Shown: positions 1-7,733 of the stretch, piece by piece
Layout of the letters: every line of letters starts with the position of its first letter
Numbering within the stretch: position 1 is the stretch's first letter
Source: Lentisphaeria bacterium
GTDB taxonomy: Bacteria > Verrucomicrobiota > Lentisphaeria > Victivallales > Victivallaceae
Assembly: GCA_017508385.1 (NCBI GenBank)
Contig: JAFVZB010000060.1
Span: 1-62,500 of the forward strand
DNA length: 62,500 bases
Direction: 5' to 3'
Position numbers and translations under genes: made by a program
The notes under the pieces: generated by a model
Databases searched by the model: none
The model's input: only the letters and a program-made list of their open reading frames with translations
What the model was told of the DNA's origin: nothing

Positions 1-4
1 CATA

Positions 5-168
5 CGCAAAACACTTTCCTTGCCTCGCACTGCATCCGCCGATGGTAATGGGGCGTTTTGCTTACCTCGCCGCTTTGGTCGTGTACAAAAGTACACTCCC
101 TGCGCTGCTCGGGCGCAAAACACTTTCCTTGACTCACACTCATCCACCGATGCTAATAAGCCGTTTTG
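5..168. repeat. Imperfect direct repeat, two ~55-bp copies
   Basis: Copies at about 5-60 and 114-168 both begin CGCAAAACACTTTCCTTG and both contain a CATCC-CCGATG-TAAT core followed by a CGTTTTGC end. The 109-bp period includes a spacer with the palindrome GTGTACaaaaGTACAC. More copies may lie left of the window. Function is unknown; it could be the edge of a larger tandem or mobile repeat. Confidence 0.55.
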
Positions 169-222
169 CGTTTTGCCGCAACCCTAATCTTTTACATATT
201 TCACATAAATCAGGACTTTATC

Positions 223-353
223 AAATAAAAAAGTTCCCCCGCTTTTCTTGAAAGGGTGAGGGGGGCGCGGGGGGAGCGGGAAAAATTCTTTTCCCGTTGA
301 AAAGAAGTTTTCCCGCTCCCCCCGCTTCCCATTACCATATCAGAAACAAAGCT
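223..353 (+). repeat. Dispersed palindromic repeat, copy 1
   Basis: About 130 bp matching, in reverse orientation, the copy at 8940-9068. Shared landmarks in order are AAATAAAAAAGTT, CCGCTTTTCTTGAAAGGG, a G-rich run with GCGCGGGG, a central palindrome of the form AGCGGGAAAA-TTCTTTTCCCGT-GAAAAGAAGTTTTCCCGCT, and a weaker tail ATCAG-AACA-AGC. The palindrome would fold into a long hairpin. The 3' side (352-382) partly resembles the inverted left end (CAAAAAGCGGAGT), so the unit may have short terminal inverted repeats like a MITE. No coding capacity. Confidence 0.7.
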
Positions 354-372
354 TTTGCAAAAAGCGGAGTGC

Positions 373-400
373 TTGTTTTTTTTCGAAACGGTATTATATT
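373..400 (+). promoter_or_regulatory. Putative promoter of nadD-rsfS
   Basis: TTGTTT (373-378), 16-bp spacer, TATATT (395-400), about 35 bp before the chosen ATG. The same TATATT-type -10 recurs at several other operon heads in this window, which supports the call. Confidence 0.5.
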
Positions 401-435
401 AAGTGCAGCAGTTCAATTATGGAAAGTTTTACCGC

Positions 436-1407
436 ATGACCAAACGCAGAATCACCGCTTTTTTCGGAGGCAGTTTTGACCCTCCGCATCCCGGGCACTT
501 CGGGGTTGCTTCGGGAGCTCTTGATTCCGGCAGGTGTGACCGGGTGCTGTGGGTTCCAGCCTATGCTCCTCCGCACAAGCAGGGCAAAGAGCGTATGCCT
601 TTTGAGCGGCGTTTTGAGATGGTGGAAATGATGATCGCAGGTGTCAGCGGCATGGAGTGTTCCGATATCGAACATCGGCTCGCTCTCGACCCATCCTACA
701 CTATATCGGTTTTGGAAAAACTCTCGGAGGAGACTCCTGATGAACTTGCTCTGCTCATCGGTGATGACTCGTTAGCCCGGCTGCACACCTGGCACCGGGC
801 GCATGAACTGGTGGAAAAATACCTTGTCCTCACCTATCCGAGGCAGGGCTGCTCCCTCGACCATCTGCCGGAGCATTGGAGTGCAGATGAGTGTCAAAAA
901 CTCCTCTCTGGCAGGCTCGATGGAAAGTTTTTTGAAATATCTTCAACAGAAATCAGAAAAAAGATGGCAAAAAACGCAAAGTGGAGCGATATTAAAGAGC
1001 TGACAGAAAAAATAATGAAAACGGAGAATAAAATTATGGAAAAAATCGACTACAAAGCACTGCTCGACTTCTGCATCAAATGTGCTGAAGATAAACTGGC
1101 TGAAAATATCTCTACCCTCGAGATCGGCAAGGTCTCAAGCGTCGCCGACTACATGATGGTGGCTACCGCTTCAAGTGAGCCTCAGCTGCGTGCTCTCTCA
1201 AGTTTCATCGAGCGTCAGGTGCGTGAGGAGTACAAACTGCGCACCCTCAATCAGCCTGATGACAGTTCAAGCGGCTGGGTTTTGCTCGACTTCGGCAATC
1301 TGATAGTCCACCTGATGACTCCAGAGAGCCGTGAGCGTTACGACCTTGAGGGTCTCTGGGGAGAAAATCCCACCGCAGAAACCGCATCCAAACTTGCCCG
1401 CCGCTGA
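436..1407 (+). CDS. nadD-rsfS: NadD-RsfS in-frame fusion
   Basis: Reads as one 323-residue protein with two normally separate enzymes. Residues about 1-195 are nicotinate-nucleotide adenylyltransferase (NaMN + ATP to deamido-NAD): nucleotide-binding GGSFDPPHPGH at 11-21 and ISSTEIR near 168-174. Residues 201-323 are RsfS/YbeB, the ribosomal silencing factor that binds uL14 and blocks subunit joining. nadD and rsfS are adjacent in many bacteria; here no stop separates them. I chose ATG 436 (GGAAAG nine bases upstream) over an in-frame ATG at 403. An internal CGGAG followed nine bases later by ATG 1036 looks like the old rsfS start, so a free RsfS may also be made. Identification is firm; whether the fusion is real depends on no sequencing indel. 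Confidence 0.88.
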   Translation: MTKRRITAFFGGSFDPPHPGHFGVASGALDSGRCDRVLWVPAYAPPHKQGKERMPFERRFEMVEMMIAGVSGMECSDIEHRLALDPSYTISVLEKLSEETPDELALLIGDDSLARLHTWHRAHELVEKYLVLTYPRQGCSLDHLPEHWSADECQKLLSGRLDGKFFEISSTEIRKKMAKNAKWSDIKELTEKIMKTENKIMEKIDYKALLDFCIKCAEDKLAENISTLEIGKVSSVADYMMVATASSEPQLRALSSFIERQVREEYKLRTLNQPDDSSSGWVLLDFGNLIVHLMTPESRERYDLEGLWGENPTAETASKLARR

Positions 1408-1426
1408 AAAAAACAGGATTTATACA

Positions 1427-2035
1427 GTGGATTGGTTCGGACCTTTCTTATTCGACAGCGAAGCTGAGTGGGAAAAAGAGATACGCCGTGATGAAAAGCG
1501 TATCAACCGCTATTTCTATGAATTGCCCATCTGCATCGATCTGCCTGAGGAGGAGTCTTGTATCTATTCTGATATCTCATCTATTCCGGAGTTGGTTCCC
1601 CGGCAGATGTCAATGGAAGAGTGGAAGAGGCTTCCTCTCAGAGATGAAGAGTTCGATGAAGAGTTCGATGAGCGCATGTCAGAACTCTTCCGTGAGGATG
1701 AGTTTGTGAAAATGCTCGACGCACTTTCTGTTGAATGGAATATCTTTTGTGTCGAAAGACTTTCCCTTGATACCCGGTGCAACGGCATCGGAGTTGCTTG
1801 TGCCATCTCAAAACTCATCGCCCGTATCTGTGACTTCAACAATGCGGGCAAAAATCACAATTTCCCGCTGCAGAAGAGCCTGGGGAAGTTCGTTATGCGG
1901 GATATTGATTCCCTCGTGCTCAGCATCATGGATATCGTCAACAAACAGCCCGATGTCAGTATTGAACTTGATGCATTCATACAGACGGCAGAGCACATCC
2001 GTGCGGCTCTTGAACGGAAAATCAAATCATTCTGA
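1427..2035 (+). CDS. Unknown acidic protein
   Basis: About 202 residues from a GTG at 1427, preceded by CAGGA at nine bases; the longer frame starting at 1331 would overlap rsfS and lacks an SD. The protein is acidic, with an E/D-rich stretch near residues 75-95 (EEFDEEFDE), no signal peptide and no membrane segment. The C-terminal half looks helical. I recognise no family. It follows nadD-rsfS by 19 bp and so is probably cotranscribed with it, and it converges on the radical SAM gene with a 9-bp tail overlap. Confidence 0.6.
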   Translation: MDWFGPFLFDSEAEWEKEIRRDEKRINRYFYELPICIDLPEEESCIYSDISSIPELVPRQMSMEEWKRLPLRDEEFDEEFDERMSELFREDEFVKMLDALSVEWNIFCVERLSLDTRCNGIGVACAISKLIARICDFNNAGKNHNFPLQKSLGKFVMRDIDSLVLSIMDIVNKQPDVSIELDAFIQTAEHIRAALERKIKSF

Positions 2036-3073
2036 CCGGTCAAGTTCCGGATAGTAGCTGATGATCTTCTTTTCGTGCAGGTCGGGATATCCGCCATCTT
2101 TGAAATAATCGGCTTGCAGATGAACTTTGCCTCCGCCCTCAGGCAGGTCGATGGCAAAGGTCGGAATAGCGATACTTGAGAGGCGTTTGCGGAAATAACG
2201 CAAAATATCCAATCCCCTGTCAACTCCGGTCGCAAAGTGTTTGACTCCCCGCACCGGGTCAACGTGAAACATATAGTGAGGTTTTATTCTGTGGCTTATC
2301 AGGGTGCGGAAGAGTTTTTCCATCTCCTGCGGAGTGTCGTTCACCCCTTTTAAGAGTACCGTCTGGTTGAGTACCGGGACTCCGTTTCTGATAAGTTTTC
2401 TGCACGCTCCGACCGACTGCTGGGTCACCTCTTTGGAGTGGTTGAAGTGGGTGAGCACCCACAATCCATCGACTTGCCCGAGATACTGCGCAAGCTCATC
2501 CGTCACCAGATGAGGCATGACTACGGGTATTCTTGTGCCCAGACGCACGGTCAAAACGGACTCCACACTTTTTACGGATTCGATGATTTTTTTCAGACGG
2601 CCGAAAGGCAGCATCAACGGGTCGCCTCCGGAAATGAGGATTTCCTGAACGGAGGGAGTTGCTTTGAGATAATTTACAATGTTTTCAAGCTCACTGTCGG
2701 ATATATCCTGTAAAGACTCCTGATCTTTTGTCCAGAAGCGTTTTCTGAAACAGAAGCGGCAGTGCATGGCGCACTTCGAGGTGGCAAGCAGTACCGCACG
2801 GTCATCGAAACGGTGTATCAGACGGGGAACCGGCATCTGTTCATTTTCAGCAAGCGGGTCGTAACTGCTTGACTCATCATCGAGTTCCCGGGGGTCGGGA
2901 AAAACCTGTTTCCGTATCGGGTCGTCAGGGTCATCGGGCGAAATCAGACTCAAATAGTAGTCGTTCGCCAGCACCGGATAGAGAAAATCAACCTCTTCAC
3001 TCCGCTCCGGCATACCGCATGTGCCGGCATATTTTTCCAATCCGGTAAGGTCGTGGATAAGGAGGCTTTTCAT
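2027..3073 (-). CDS. KamA/EpmB-family radical SAM protein
   Basis: 348 residues. The radical SAM cluster motif CAMHCRFCFRKRF is near residue 100, followed by LISGGDPLML, as in the lysine 2,3-aminomutase family (PLP plus 4Fe-4S plus SAM). The length fits short KamA/EpmB members rather than clostridial KamA of ~415 residues. EpmB isomerises lysine for EF-P modification, but no epmA or efp is nearby, so the substrate is open. The ATG overlaps the stop of the upstream alpha-galactosidase as ATGA, implying translational coupling, and no separate SD is visible. The pairing with a glycosidase is odd functionally and may only reflect operon packing. Confidence 0.85.
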   Translation of the reverse strand: MKSLLIHDLTGLEKYAGTCGMPERSEEVDFLYPVLANDYYLSLISPDDPDDPIRKQVFPDPRELDDESSSYDPLAENEQMPVPRLIHRFDDRAVLLATSKCAMHCRFCFRKRFWTKDQESLQDISDSELENIVNYLKATPSVQEILISGGDPLMLPFGRLKKIIESVKSVESVLTVRLGTRIPVVMPHLVTDELAQYLGQVDGLWVLTHFNHSKEVTQQSVGACRKLIRNGVPVLNQTVLLKGVNDTPQEMEKLFRTLISHRIKPHYMFHVDPVRGVKHFATGVDRGLDILRYFRKRLSSIAIPTFAIDLPEGGGKVHLQADYFKDGGYPDLHEKKIISYYPELDRSE

Positions 3074-5010
3074 ATTTTAGTGAACATCGCACAGTCATGG
3101 GGTGGTACTTCGACGGAGTCTTTACCGTTTTCGGCGTTGATAAAGCCGGGAAATTCCGGTTTCCAGACCTCGTCCGTGCGGTTGAACAGACAGAGTATCG
3201 CTCTGCCGTCATCGCTTTTGCGGATGAATCCGTCGTGTTCAAAAGTGTTGCAGACTACTTCAAAAGCGGTCAACGCTCCCTTGTCTGTCACCTTTTTGAA
3301 AGCGGCACAGCACTTGGTGATGCGCTCTTTGACCTTCGGTGAAAGTTTGCGCAAATCGCCTGCCACCAGCGGAGCACCGGCAAGACTGGTGAGGAAATAC
3401 TCCACACCCTCGTCGCTCTGTATCGAGAGCAAGCCGTTCAAAATCCTTTCACAAGGCAGCACTCCGAGCCAGCTGTAAAAGCTGCGCCTTACGGAGTGGA
3501 TCTGCTGGAAAGCGGTTTTCAGTGCTGAAAAATTGGAAACGTGATGAAGCTCTGAGTATTCCAATGCAGCAGCTCCCGGACGGGCAGTTCCGAAAGCCTC
3601 GAAAGAGAAGTCAACGATGAGGTCGGGGAAACGCTTTTTGAGTGTTTTTCTCAGATACATCATCCCCTCGTACATCGCCGTGAATGAGTCGTTGTAATTC
3701 TTGTGGAAGCAGTGCTCAGTTGAGTGACAGCCCCACTCGGTGAAGTTGTACGGACTGTTGATCGCTGAAAAATCCAGTTTGAAATATGAGACGTGGTATT
3801 TTTCGGCGAGCTCAGAGAGTTTTTCGGTGATGTAATACCTGTACTCCGAGCCGAAACACATCACCTTGCGGTCGCGGGCGGCGGAAAAGTATTTTATCTC
3901 ACCATTTGAGCTTCTGGCGGCAAGACGGTCGTCGCCCGCAATGGCACCGTAGTCGGTTCCGATGTTGAACCACAAACCGAATTTGAGTCCGGCGTTGCGT
4001 ATTTTTTCTGACACTGCTTCAAGTCCTGACGGGAACTTCTCTTCATCTGCCTGCCAGTCGCTTTTCTCTTTGAACCAGCCGTCGTCGATGACCAGATAAT
4101 CAAATCCCATTTCACGGGTGAGCGGCACAAGTTCGCTTATCAACTCATCTGAAATGTTGCGCAGAAACGGCAGCCATGTGCAGTACATCACACCCTCTTT
4201 TGCGGGCAGGGCGGGCAGGTTCGCCCGCACCAGACGGCGGTAGTTTTCCGGACACGAGGCATCCTCAAATTTACCGCTGTAAACTGCGATGAGTGAGTCG
4301 CAGGTGGTGAACACTTCCTGCGGCACGAGCTCTTTGCGGAAAAACGCTCCGCCCTGATTGTAGGAGCACGAGACGCTTGACCAATGGGGAAAGTAGAGAA
4401 AATAACGCAGCACTCCAGGAATGCTGCTGCCGATGAAGACTCCCTCATCAAGCTGATGATTGTGCACTCTTATGATATCCTCGGTGCACTCGGAAGCAAA
4501 ACATACCGGAGTTTCCCGGTCGAGGTCAAAATAAGTGCGGCAGGCGCCCGGAGTTCCCGGAGCATAGGTCATGTTGTCGATGATGAGCCGCTCGATTGAA
4601 ATATTTTTGTCTGAGATGTTGGTCAATTCGAGATGCTTGCGTATTCCTGCGATGCCGGGATAGATACGGTAAGAGACGGTCACCGCCAGTTTAGAATCGT
4701 GCCTGAAACGCAAATTCAATGCCTGACTGCCGTCGGCAAACTTTTCTGTTCCCGAACCCTCAAATAAAAAATCCGCCGAAGCGGAATTTTCTGTTCCGTC
4801 AAGCTCGTTCACAGACGGGGTGGAAAAACTTCTGAGCTCCTTGTTGTCAACGACCAGAGAGAACTCGCTTCCCCGGGCGTAGGCGAGCTCGGTTCCGCTT
4901 TGGGAATTGATGAAACTTGAGGTGTGCAGACCGCAGCGGTCGGAAATAACTATGCGCCGCACCAGACCGTTGTCGAGGATGAACGTCTGGTTGTCAGGAT
5001 GGGAAATCAT
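3070..5010 (-). CDS. GH36-like alpha-galactosidase
   Basis: 646 residues from ATG 5010 (AGAGG eight bases upstream; a GTG at 5013 is less well placed). An N-terminal beta domain (about 1-270) is followed by a TIM barrel with YLVIDDGWF, WFNIG and YFKLDFSA; the Asp in KLDF is the expected nucleophile of clan GH-D melibiases. The usual acid/base region (normally a Cys- and Gly-rich GGGRxD segment) reads FEAFGTARPGAAALEYSE, so the acid/base Asp is not obvious. No signal peptide, hence probably cytoplasmic and acting on imported galactosides or related sugars. It sits 5 bp after the TPR gene and overlaps the radical SAM gene by 4 bp. Family assignment is strong, exact specificity unknown. Confidence 0.8.
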   Translation of the reverse strand: MISHPDNQTFILDNGLVRRIVISDRCGLHTSSFINSQSGTELAYARGSEFSLVVDNKELRSFSTPSVNELDGTENSASADFLFEGSGTEKFADGSQALNLRFRHDSKLAVTVSYRIYPGIAGIRKHLELTNISDKNISIERLIIDNMTYAPGTPGACRTYFDLDRETPVCFASECTEDIIRVHNHQLDEGVFIGSSIPGVLRYFLYFPHWSSVSCSYNQGGAFFRKELVPQEVFTTCDSLIAVYSGKFEDASCPENYRRLVRANLPALPAKEGVMYCTWLPFLRNISDELISELVPLTREMGFDYLVIDDGWFKEKSDWQADEEKFPSGLEAVSEKIRNAGLKFGLWFNIGTDYGAIAGDDRLAARSSNGEIKYFSAARDRKVMCFGSEYRYYITEKLSELAEKYHVSYFKLDFSAINSPYNFTEWGCHSTEHCFHKNYNDSFTAMYEGMMYLRKTLKKRFPDLIVDFSFEAFGTARPGAAALEYSELHHVSNFSALKTAFQQIHSVRRSFYSWLGVLPCERILNGLLSIQSDEGVEYFLTSLAGAPLVAGDLRKLSPKVKERITKCCAAFKKVTDKGALTAFEVVCNTFEHDGFIRKSDDGRAILCLFNRTDEVWKPEFPGFINAENGKDSVEVPPHDCAMFTKI

Positions 5011-5015
5011 CACTT

Positions 5016-5978
5016 TTACCTCTGTTTCTTGGAACCTTTTGGGGCGGCAGGTTTCTTTTTCTTTGCCTGCTGTTTGGTTTTGTTGAGTTTCTTCAACTCG
5101 TTGTTCGCCAGACTGCGTATCTTACCATTCTTGCTCTTGGTGAGAGCCTTGTATATCTCGGCGGCTTTTGCTTTGTTTTTTACTGTTGCGTAGCAGTGAG
5201 CGATCTGCAAGTCTGCAAGTTCTGCGTTGTACTGATCGACTCCGTACATGGTTTTGATGGCGTTGAACTGGGCAATGGCATCCTTGTAACGCTTTTTGTG
5301 GATGTAGTATTTGCCGAAACCGCTGAATATCTCTATTCTCTGGTCGCAGCTCAGATCGGGTTGTCTGCCGTATGATTTGAGATACTCAAAGGCATCGTCA
5401 AACCGTTTCTGGGCGAAGCGCACCTCGGCGGCGGCTCCGTAGAACTGGGCATCGGGGATCCTGTCGGCTTTTTCAAACGCCGAGATTGCTTTGTCAGCCT
5501 GGGCAATCTGTTTTTTCGCCATGGCGATGCGGATGGCTATGGATGAGTGTTTGCCGATGTGGTATGAACTGAGTTTCATTCCCTGCTGGGCGAATTTTGA
5601 AGCGTTGTTGTAGTTTTTCGCTCTCAGAAAGGCATCTGCTTTGTAGAAGATGACCAGTGATTTCTGGTCAGGAGTGAGTTTTTTCTGGGCGGAAATAAGT
5701 TTATCCGCCATTCCCGGAATAGCATTGAACTTGCCTGAAAGCACCATTTTGTCACGGTTGGCGATAAACTTTTTCAGTGCGGCAGTGGCGGCAGGATCCT
5801 CTTTTGCCCTCTTTTTTGCGGTTATTGCGTAGGGGTTGGTGACAGTGTCGGATTTTTTGGAAAGACTCTGGCGATAATTCGTACTGTTTTTTGAACCTTT
5901 TTTCGGAGCTGCATCGAGAGAGAAAGCTCCGAGCAGAGCTGCCGCACAGAAGAGTCTCAGATACTTGTTGACATTCAT
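5016..5978 (-). CDS. Exported TPR-like repeat protein
   Basis: About 320 residues from ATG 5978, with AAGGG nine bases upstream; a longer frame to 6047 has no SD. A signal peptide (KYLRLFCAAALLGAFSLDAA) is followed by a Lys/Ser-rich linker and helical repeats typical of TPR proteins (YKADAFLRAKNYNNASKFAQ; FAQKRFDDAFEYLKSYGR; YIHKKRYKDAIAQFNAI). The C-terminus is strongly basic (KQQAKKKKPAAPKGSKKQR), perhaps contacting wall polymers or nucleic acid. Likely periplasmic or outer-membrane scaffold. It is the first gene behind the promoter at 6033-6061 and is followed by the alpha-galactosidase. Confidence 0.75.
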   Translation of the reverse strand: MNVNKYLRLFCAAALLGAFSLDAAPKKGSKNSTNYRQSLSKKSDTVTNPYAITAKKRAKEDPAATAALKKFIANRDKMVLSGKFNAIPGMADKLISAQKKLTPDQKSLVIFYKADAFLRAKNYNNASKFAQQGMKLSSYHIGKHSSIAIRIAMAKKQIAQADKAISAFEKADRIPDAQFYGAAAEVRFAQKRFDDAFEYLKSYGRQPDLSCDQRIEIFSGFGKYYIHKKRYKDAIAQFNAIKTMYGVDQYNAELADLQIAHCYATVKNKAKAAEIYKALTKSKNGKIRSLANNELKKLNKTKQQAKKKKPAAPKGSKKQR

Positions 5979-6032
5979 AAAATTCATCCCTTTTCTGATT
6001 GTTTTACTGCAGTTTATAAAAAACATCAGTTT

Positions 6033-6061
6033 AACATACCACATCAAAGATGATTTGTCAA
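6033..6061 (-). promoter_or_regulatory. Promoter of the TPR/GH36/radical SAM operon
   Basis: On the minus strand a consensus TTGACA (6061-6056), 17-bp spacer and TATGTT (6038-6033). It overlaps the stop of the upstream small gene and gives a leader of about 50 nt before ATG 5978, so the three-gene run can be transcribed apart from the two small genes. Confidence 0.6.
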
Positions 6062-6528
6062 CTTCTGCAGACGATGCTGAGGCGTAAATCCCAGATAATA
6101 TGCGGAACGGAGACTCCTCCGAAGAATTGTCTTGCGACCTGCCACTTATCCTGCAATGTCATGCAGCTGACCACAGCGGGAGTTCTGAGTTCGGGAGAGT
6201 TGATCTCGATAAAGAGCTCTTCCCCGGCATAGGAGAGCAGCTGTTTGAGCTTGGTGAAGACGGAGCTGTTTTCCGAGCTTCCGCGGCAGGTGATGCGAAA
6301 GAGTATATCCCGGGTTCCGGGAGCCTGCGACGGCTCTTCTCCGCAGAGGGAGCAGAAAACCGCATCACATATTGTCGGAGGCAGCTGATTTCTGAAGAGC
6401 TCTGAATTCATATCAAATCCGCAAAGATGGCTCAGAAGAGCGTTGCCGATAAGTTCAAGTTCAGCTGCTGAAGCGGGATGAAAACGGTTGTTTGAAAACG
6501 GAGTGACTTGTGTTGCAGTGTAGTTCAT
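6058..6528 (-). CDS. Unknown small protein A
   Basis: 156 residues; AAGGA lies nine bases before the ATG. No signal peptide or membrane helix; it has several Cys (CSLCGEE, ITCRG, VSCM). Layout resembles its upstream neighbour (6540-6908): an N-terminal helix, a predicted central strand (DILFRITCRGSS against NFTFTITLRSAE), an acidic middle and a C-terminal W-containing strand (IIWDLRLSI against RWVWESRFDITVSI). The two may be diverged paralogues. The strand-helix layout vaguely recalls phage tail-completion proteins, but I cannot support that. Function unknown. Confidence 0.55.
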   Translation of the reverse strand: MNYTATQVTPFSNNRFHPASAAELELIGNALLSHLCGFDMNSELFRNQLPPTICDAVFCSLCGEEPSQAPGTRDILFRITCRGSSENSSVFTKLKQLLSYAGEELFIEINSPELRTPAVVSCMTLQDKWQVARQFFGGVSVPHIIWDLRLSIVCRS

Positions 6529-6539
6529 GGTATTTTTCC

Positions 6540-6908
6540 TTACATTACCGGAATCGAAACAGTAATATCAAAACGGCTTTCCCATACCCAGCGGGAAGCA
6601 CCTTTCACCCCTTCGATGATAAAGTCCTGAGCAGGAATTTCGCCGACGAGATTTTCTTCGAGATTTCCTGCGAGCGATTTTTTCAGGATGCAGATGTCAT
6701 CAATGAGCTCTTCACGTTCTGCTGAACGCAGAGTGATGGTGAAGGTGAAATTTTCTGAGTGACGGTTGCCGGGTTCCGCCCGTTTCAACGTCACGCAAAT
6801 GGCTTTGCGGATGCTCACGGGAAGAGCTCCGGTAAATTGCGGGTAACTGCCCGAAGCAAGTTGAGCTGCTGCATTGTGCAGACTCGAGATGATTTTGTTG
6901 AGTTCCAT
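6540..6908 (-). CDS. Unknown small protein B
   Basis: 122 residues with a good AAGGAG six bases before ATG 6908. No signal peptide. N-terminal amphipathic helix (LNKIISSLHNAAAQL), then predicted strands (ICVTLKRAE, FTFTITLRS) and a C-terminal RWVWESRFDITVSI strand. It is 11 bp upstream of protein A, which looks like a diverged paralogue, so the two probably act together. I recognise no family. Confidence 0.55.
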   Translation of the reverse strand: MELNKIISSLHNAAAQLASGSYPQFTGALPVSIRKAICVTLKRAEPGNRHSENFTFTITLRSAEREELIDDICILKKSLAGNLEENLVGEIPAQDFIIEGVKGASRWVWESRFDITVSIPVM

Positions 6909-6971
6909 TTTTACTCCTTGTCATAATTGTTTTTTTTATGGGAAACACTCATTCCCTGCAATATGGCGGAT

Positions 6972-7016
6972 TTGTCAACATTTGAGCTTGACAACGGCGG
7001 TATAAGCGTGTATTTT
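6972..7016 (+). promoter_or_regulatory. Promoter, possibly leaderless, with inverted repeat
   Basis: TTGACA (6988-6993), 17-bp spacer, TATTTT (7011-7016). The predicted start, around 7023, is only about three bases before ATG 7026, and no SD is present. TTGTCAA (6972-6978) and TTGACAA (6988-6994) form a 7-bp inverted repeat covering the -35 box, a plausible operator. Confidence 0.5.
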
Positions 7017-7025
7017 ATCTGCATT

Positions 7026-7733
7026 ATGGAAACACTTGCTCTGATAAAATTTCTGGCTCAATACGGCGGAGTATCACGCCGTGAAGCCGATGCCGCCATC
7101 CGTGCCGGAAGGGTCACGGTCGATGGTGAGGCTGTTTTGCGCCCTGAACACCGTCTCAGCGGAAGCGAAGAGGTTTGTTTTGATGGGAAAAAGGTTGAAT
7201 CCTGCGAGCGTGAACACGTCTATATCATGCTCAACAAACCGGTGAATTACACCTGTTCCGCCAATGACTCCCATGCGGAACATCTTGCAGTCGAGCTCAT
7301 TGATGTTCAGGAGCGGATATTTTCCGCAGGCAGGCTCGACCGTGACAGCGAGGGGTTGATAATTTTTTCCGATGACGGAGTTTTTATCGACCGTCTCACC
7401 CATCCGAGGTACGGGATAAAGAAACTCTACCACGTCACCGTGAACGGCACGTTTACGGCAAAAGAGCTGGAAAAAATGTGTTCCGGAGTCCGGGATGAGG
7501 ATGGCGATATCAAGGCACTTGAAGTAAAGAGCATCGGCTCAAACATCTACTCCTTTCTGCTCAACGAGGGCAAAAAACGTGAGATACGCCGTCTGGTGAA
7601 AGCCATGGGTAAAAGAGTCAAACGTCTGGTGCGGGTGCGGCAGGGAGCTCTCGAACTGGGTGATCTCGCTCCCGGCAAGTGGCGTTACCTTACCGCTGAC
7701 GAGGTGAAGAAAGTGCAGGAGAATGTGGAATGA
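7026..7733 (+). CDS. RsuA/RluB-family pseudouridine synthase
   Basis: 235 residues from ATG 7026; in-frame upstream starts add a non-homologous tail. An N-terminal S4 domain (IKFLAQYGGVSRREADAAIR) is followed by the synthase core with catalytic Asp in AGRLDRDSEGLI and the conserved NEGKKREIRRL segment. It converts a uridine to pseudouridine in ribosomal RNA; the members RluB, RluF and RsuA cannot be told apart here. No Shine-Dalgarno is visible and the promoter lies immediately upstream, so translation may be leaderless. The stop overlaps the queH start (ATGA). Confidence 0.9.
   Translation: METLALIKFLAQYGGVSRREADAAIRAGRVTVDGEAVLRPEHRLSGSEEVCFDGKKVESCEREHVYIMLNKPVNYTCSANDSHAEHLAVELIDVQERIFSAGRLDRDSEGLIIFSDDGVFIDRLTHPRYGIKKLYHVTVNGTFTAKELEKMCSGVRDEDGDIKALEVKSIGSNIYSFLLNEGKKREIRRLVKAMGKRVKRLVRVRQGALELGDLAPGKWRYLTADEVKKVQENVE

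Larger units (their letters stand above)
1..435. other. Non-coding left end with repeats
   Basis: No gene is supported here; the open frames present have no family motif and low-complexity composition. The stretch holds a diverged direct repeat (5-60 and 114-168), a short palindrome GTGTAC-aaaa-GTACAC near 81-96, one copy of a palindromic dispersed repeat (223-353) and the promoter of the nadD-rsfS gene (373-400). It reads as a repeat-laden intergenic region whose left neighbour lies outside the window. Confidence 0.6.

Noticed and set aside
42..251. 69-codon frame in the left end
   Set aside because: Spans the direct repeat and the palindromic repeat, has no SD and no protein-like composition.
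6056..6061. Binding site shared with 6972-6994 (TTGTCAA)
   Set aside because: TTGACA/TGTCAA at both places is explained by -35 boxes; no further common sequence surrounds them.
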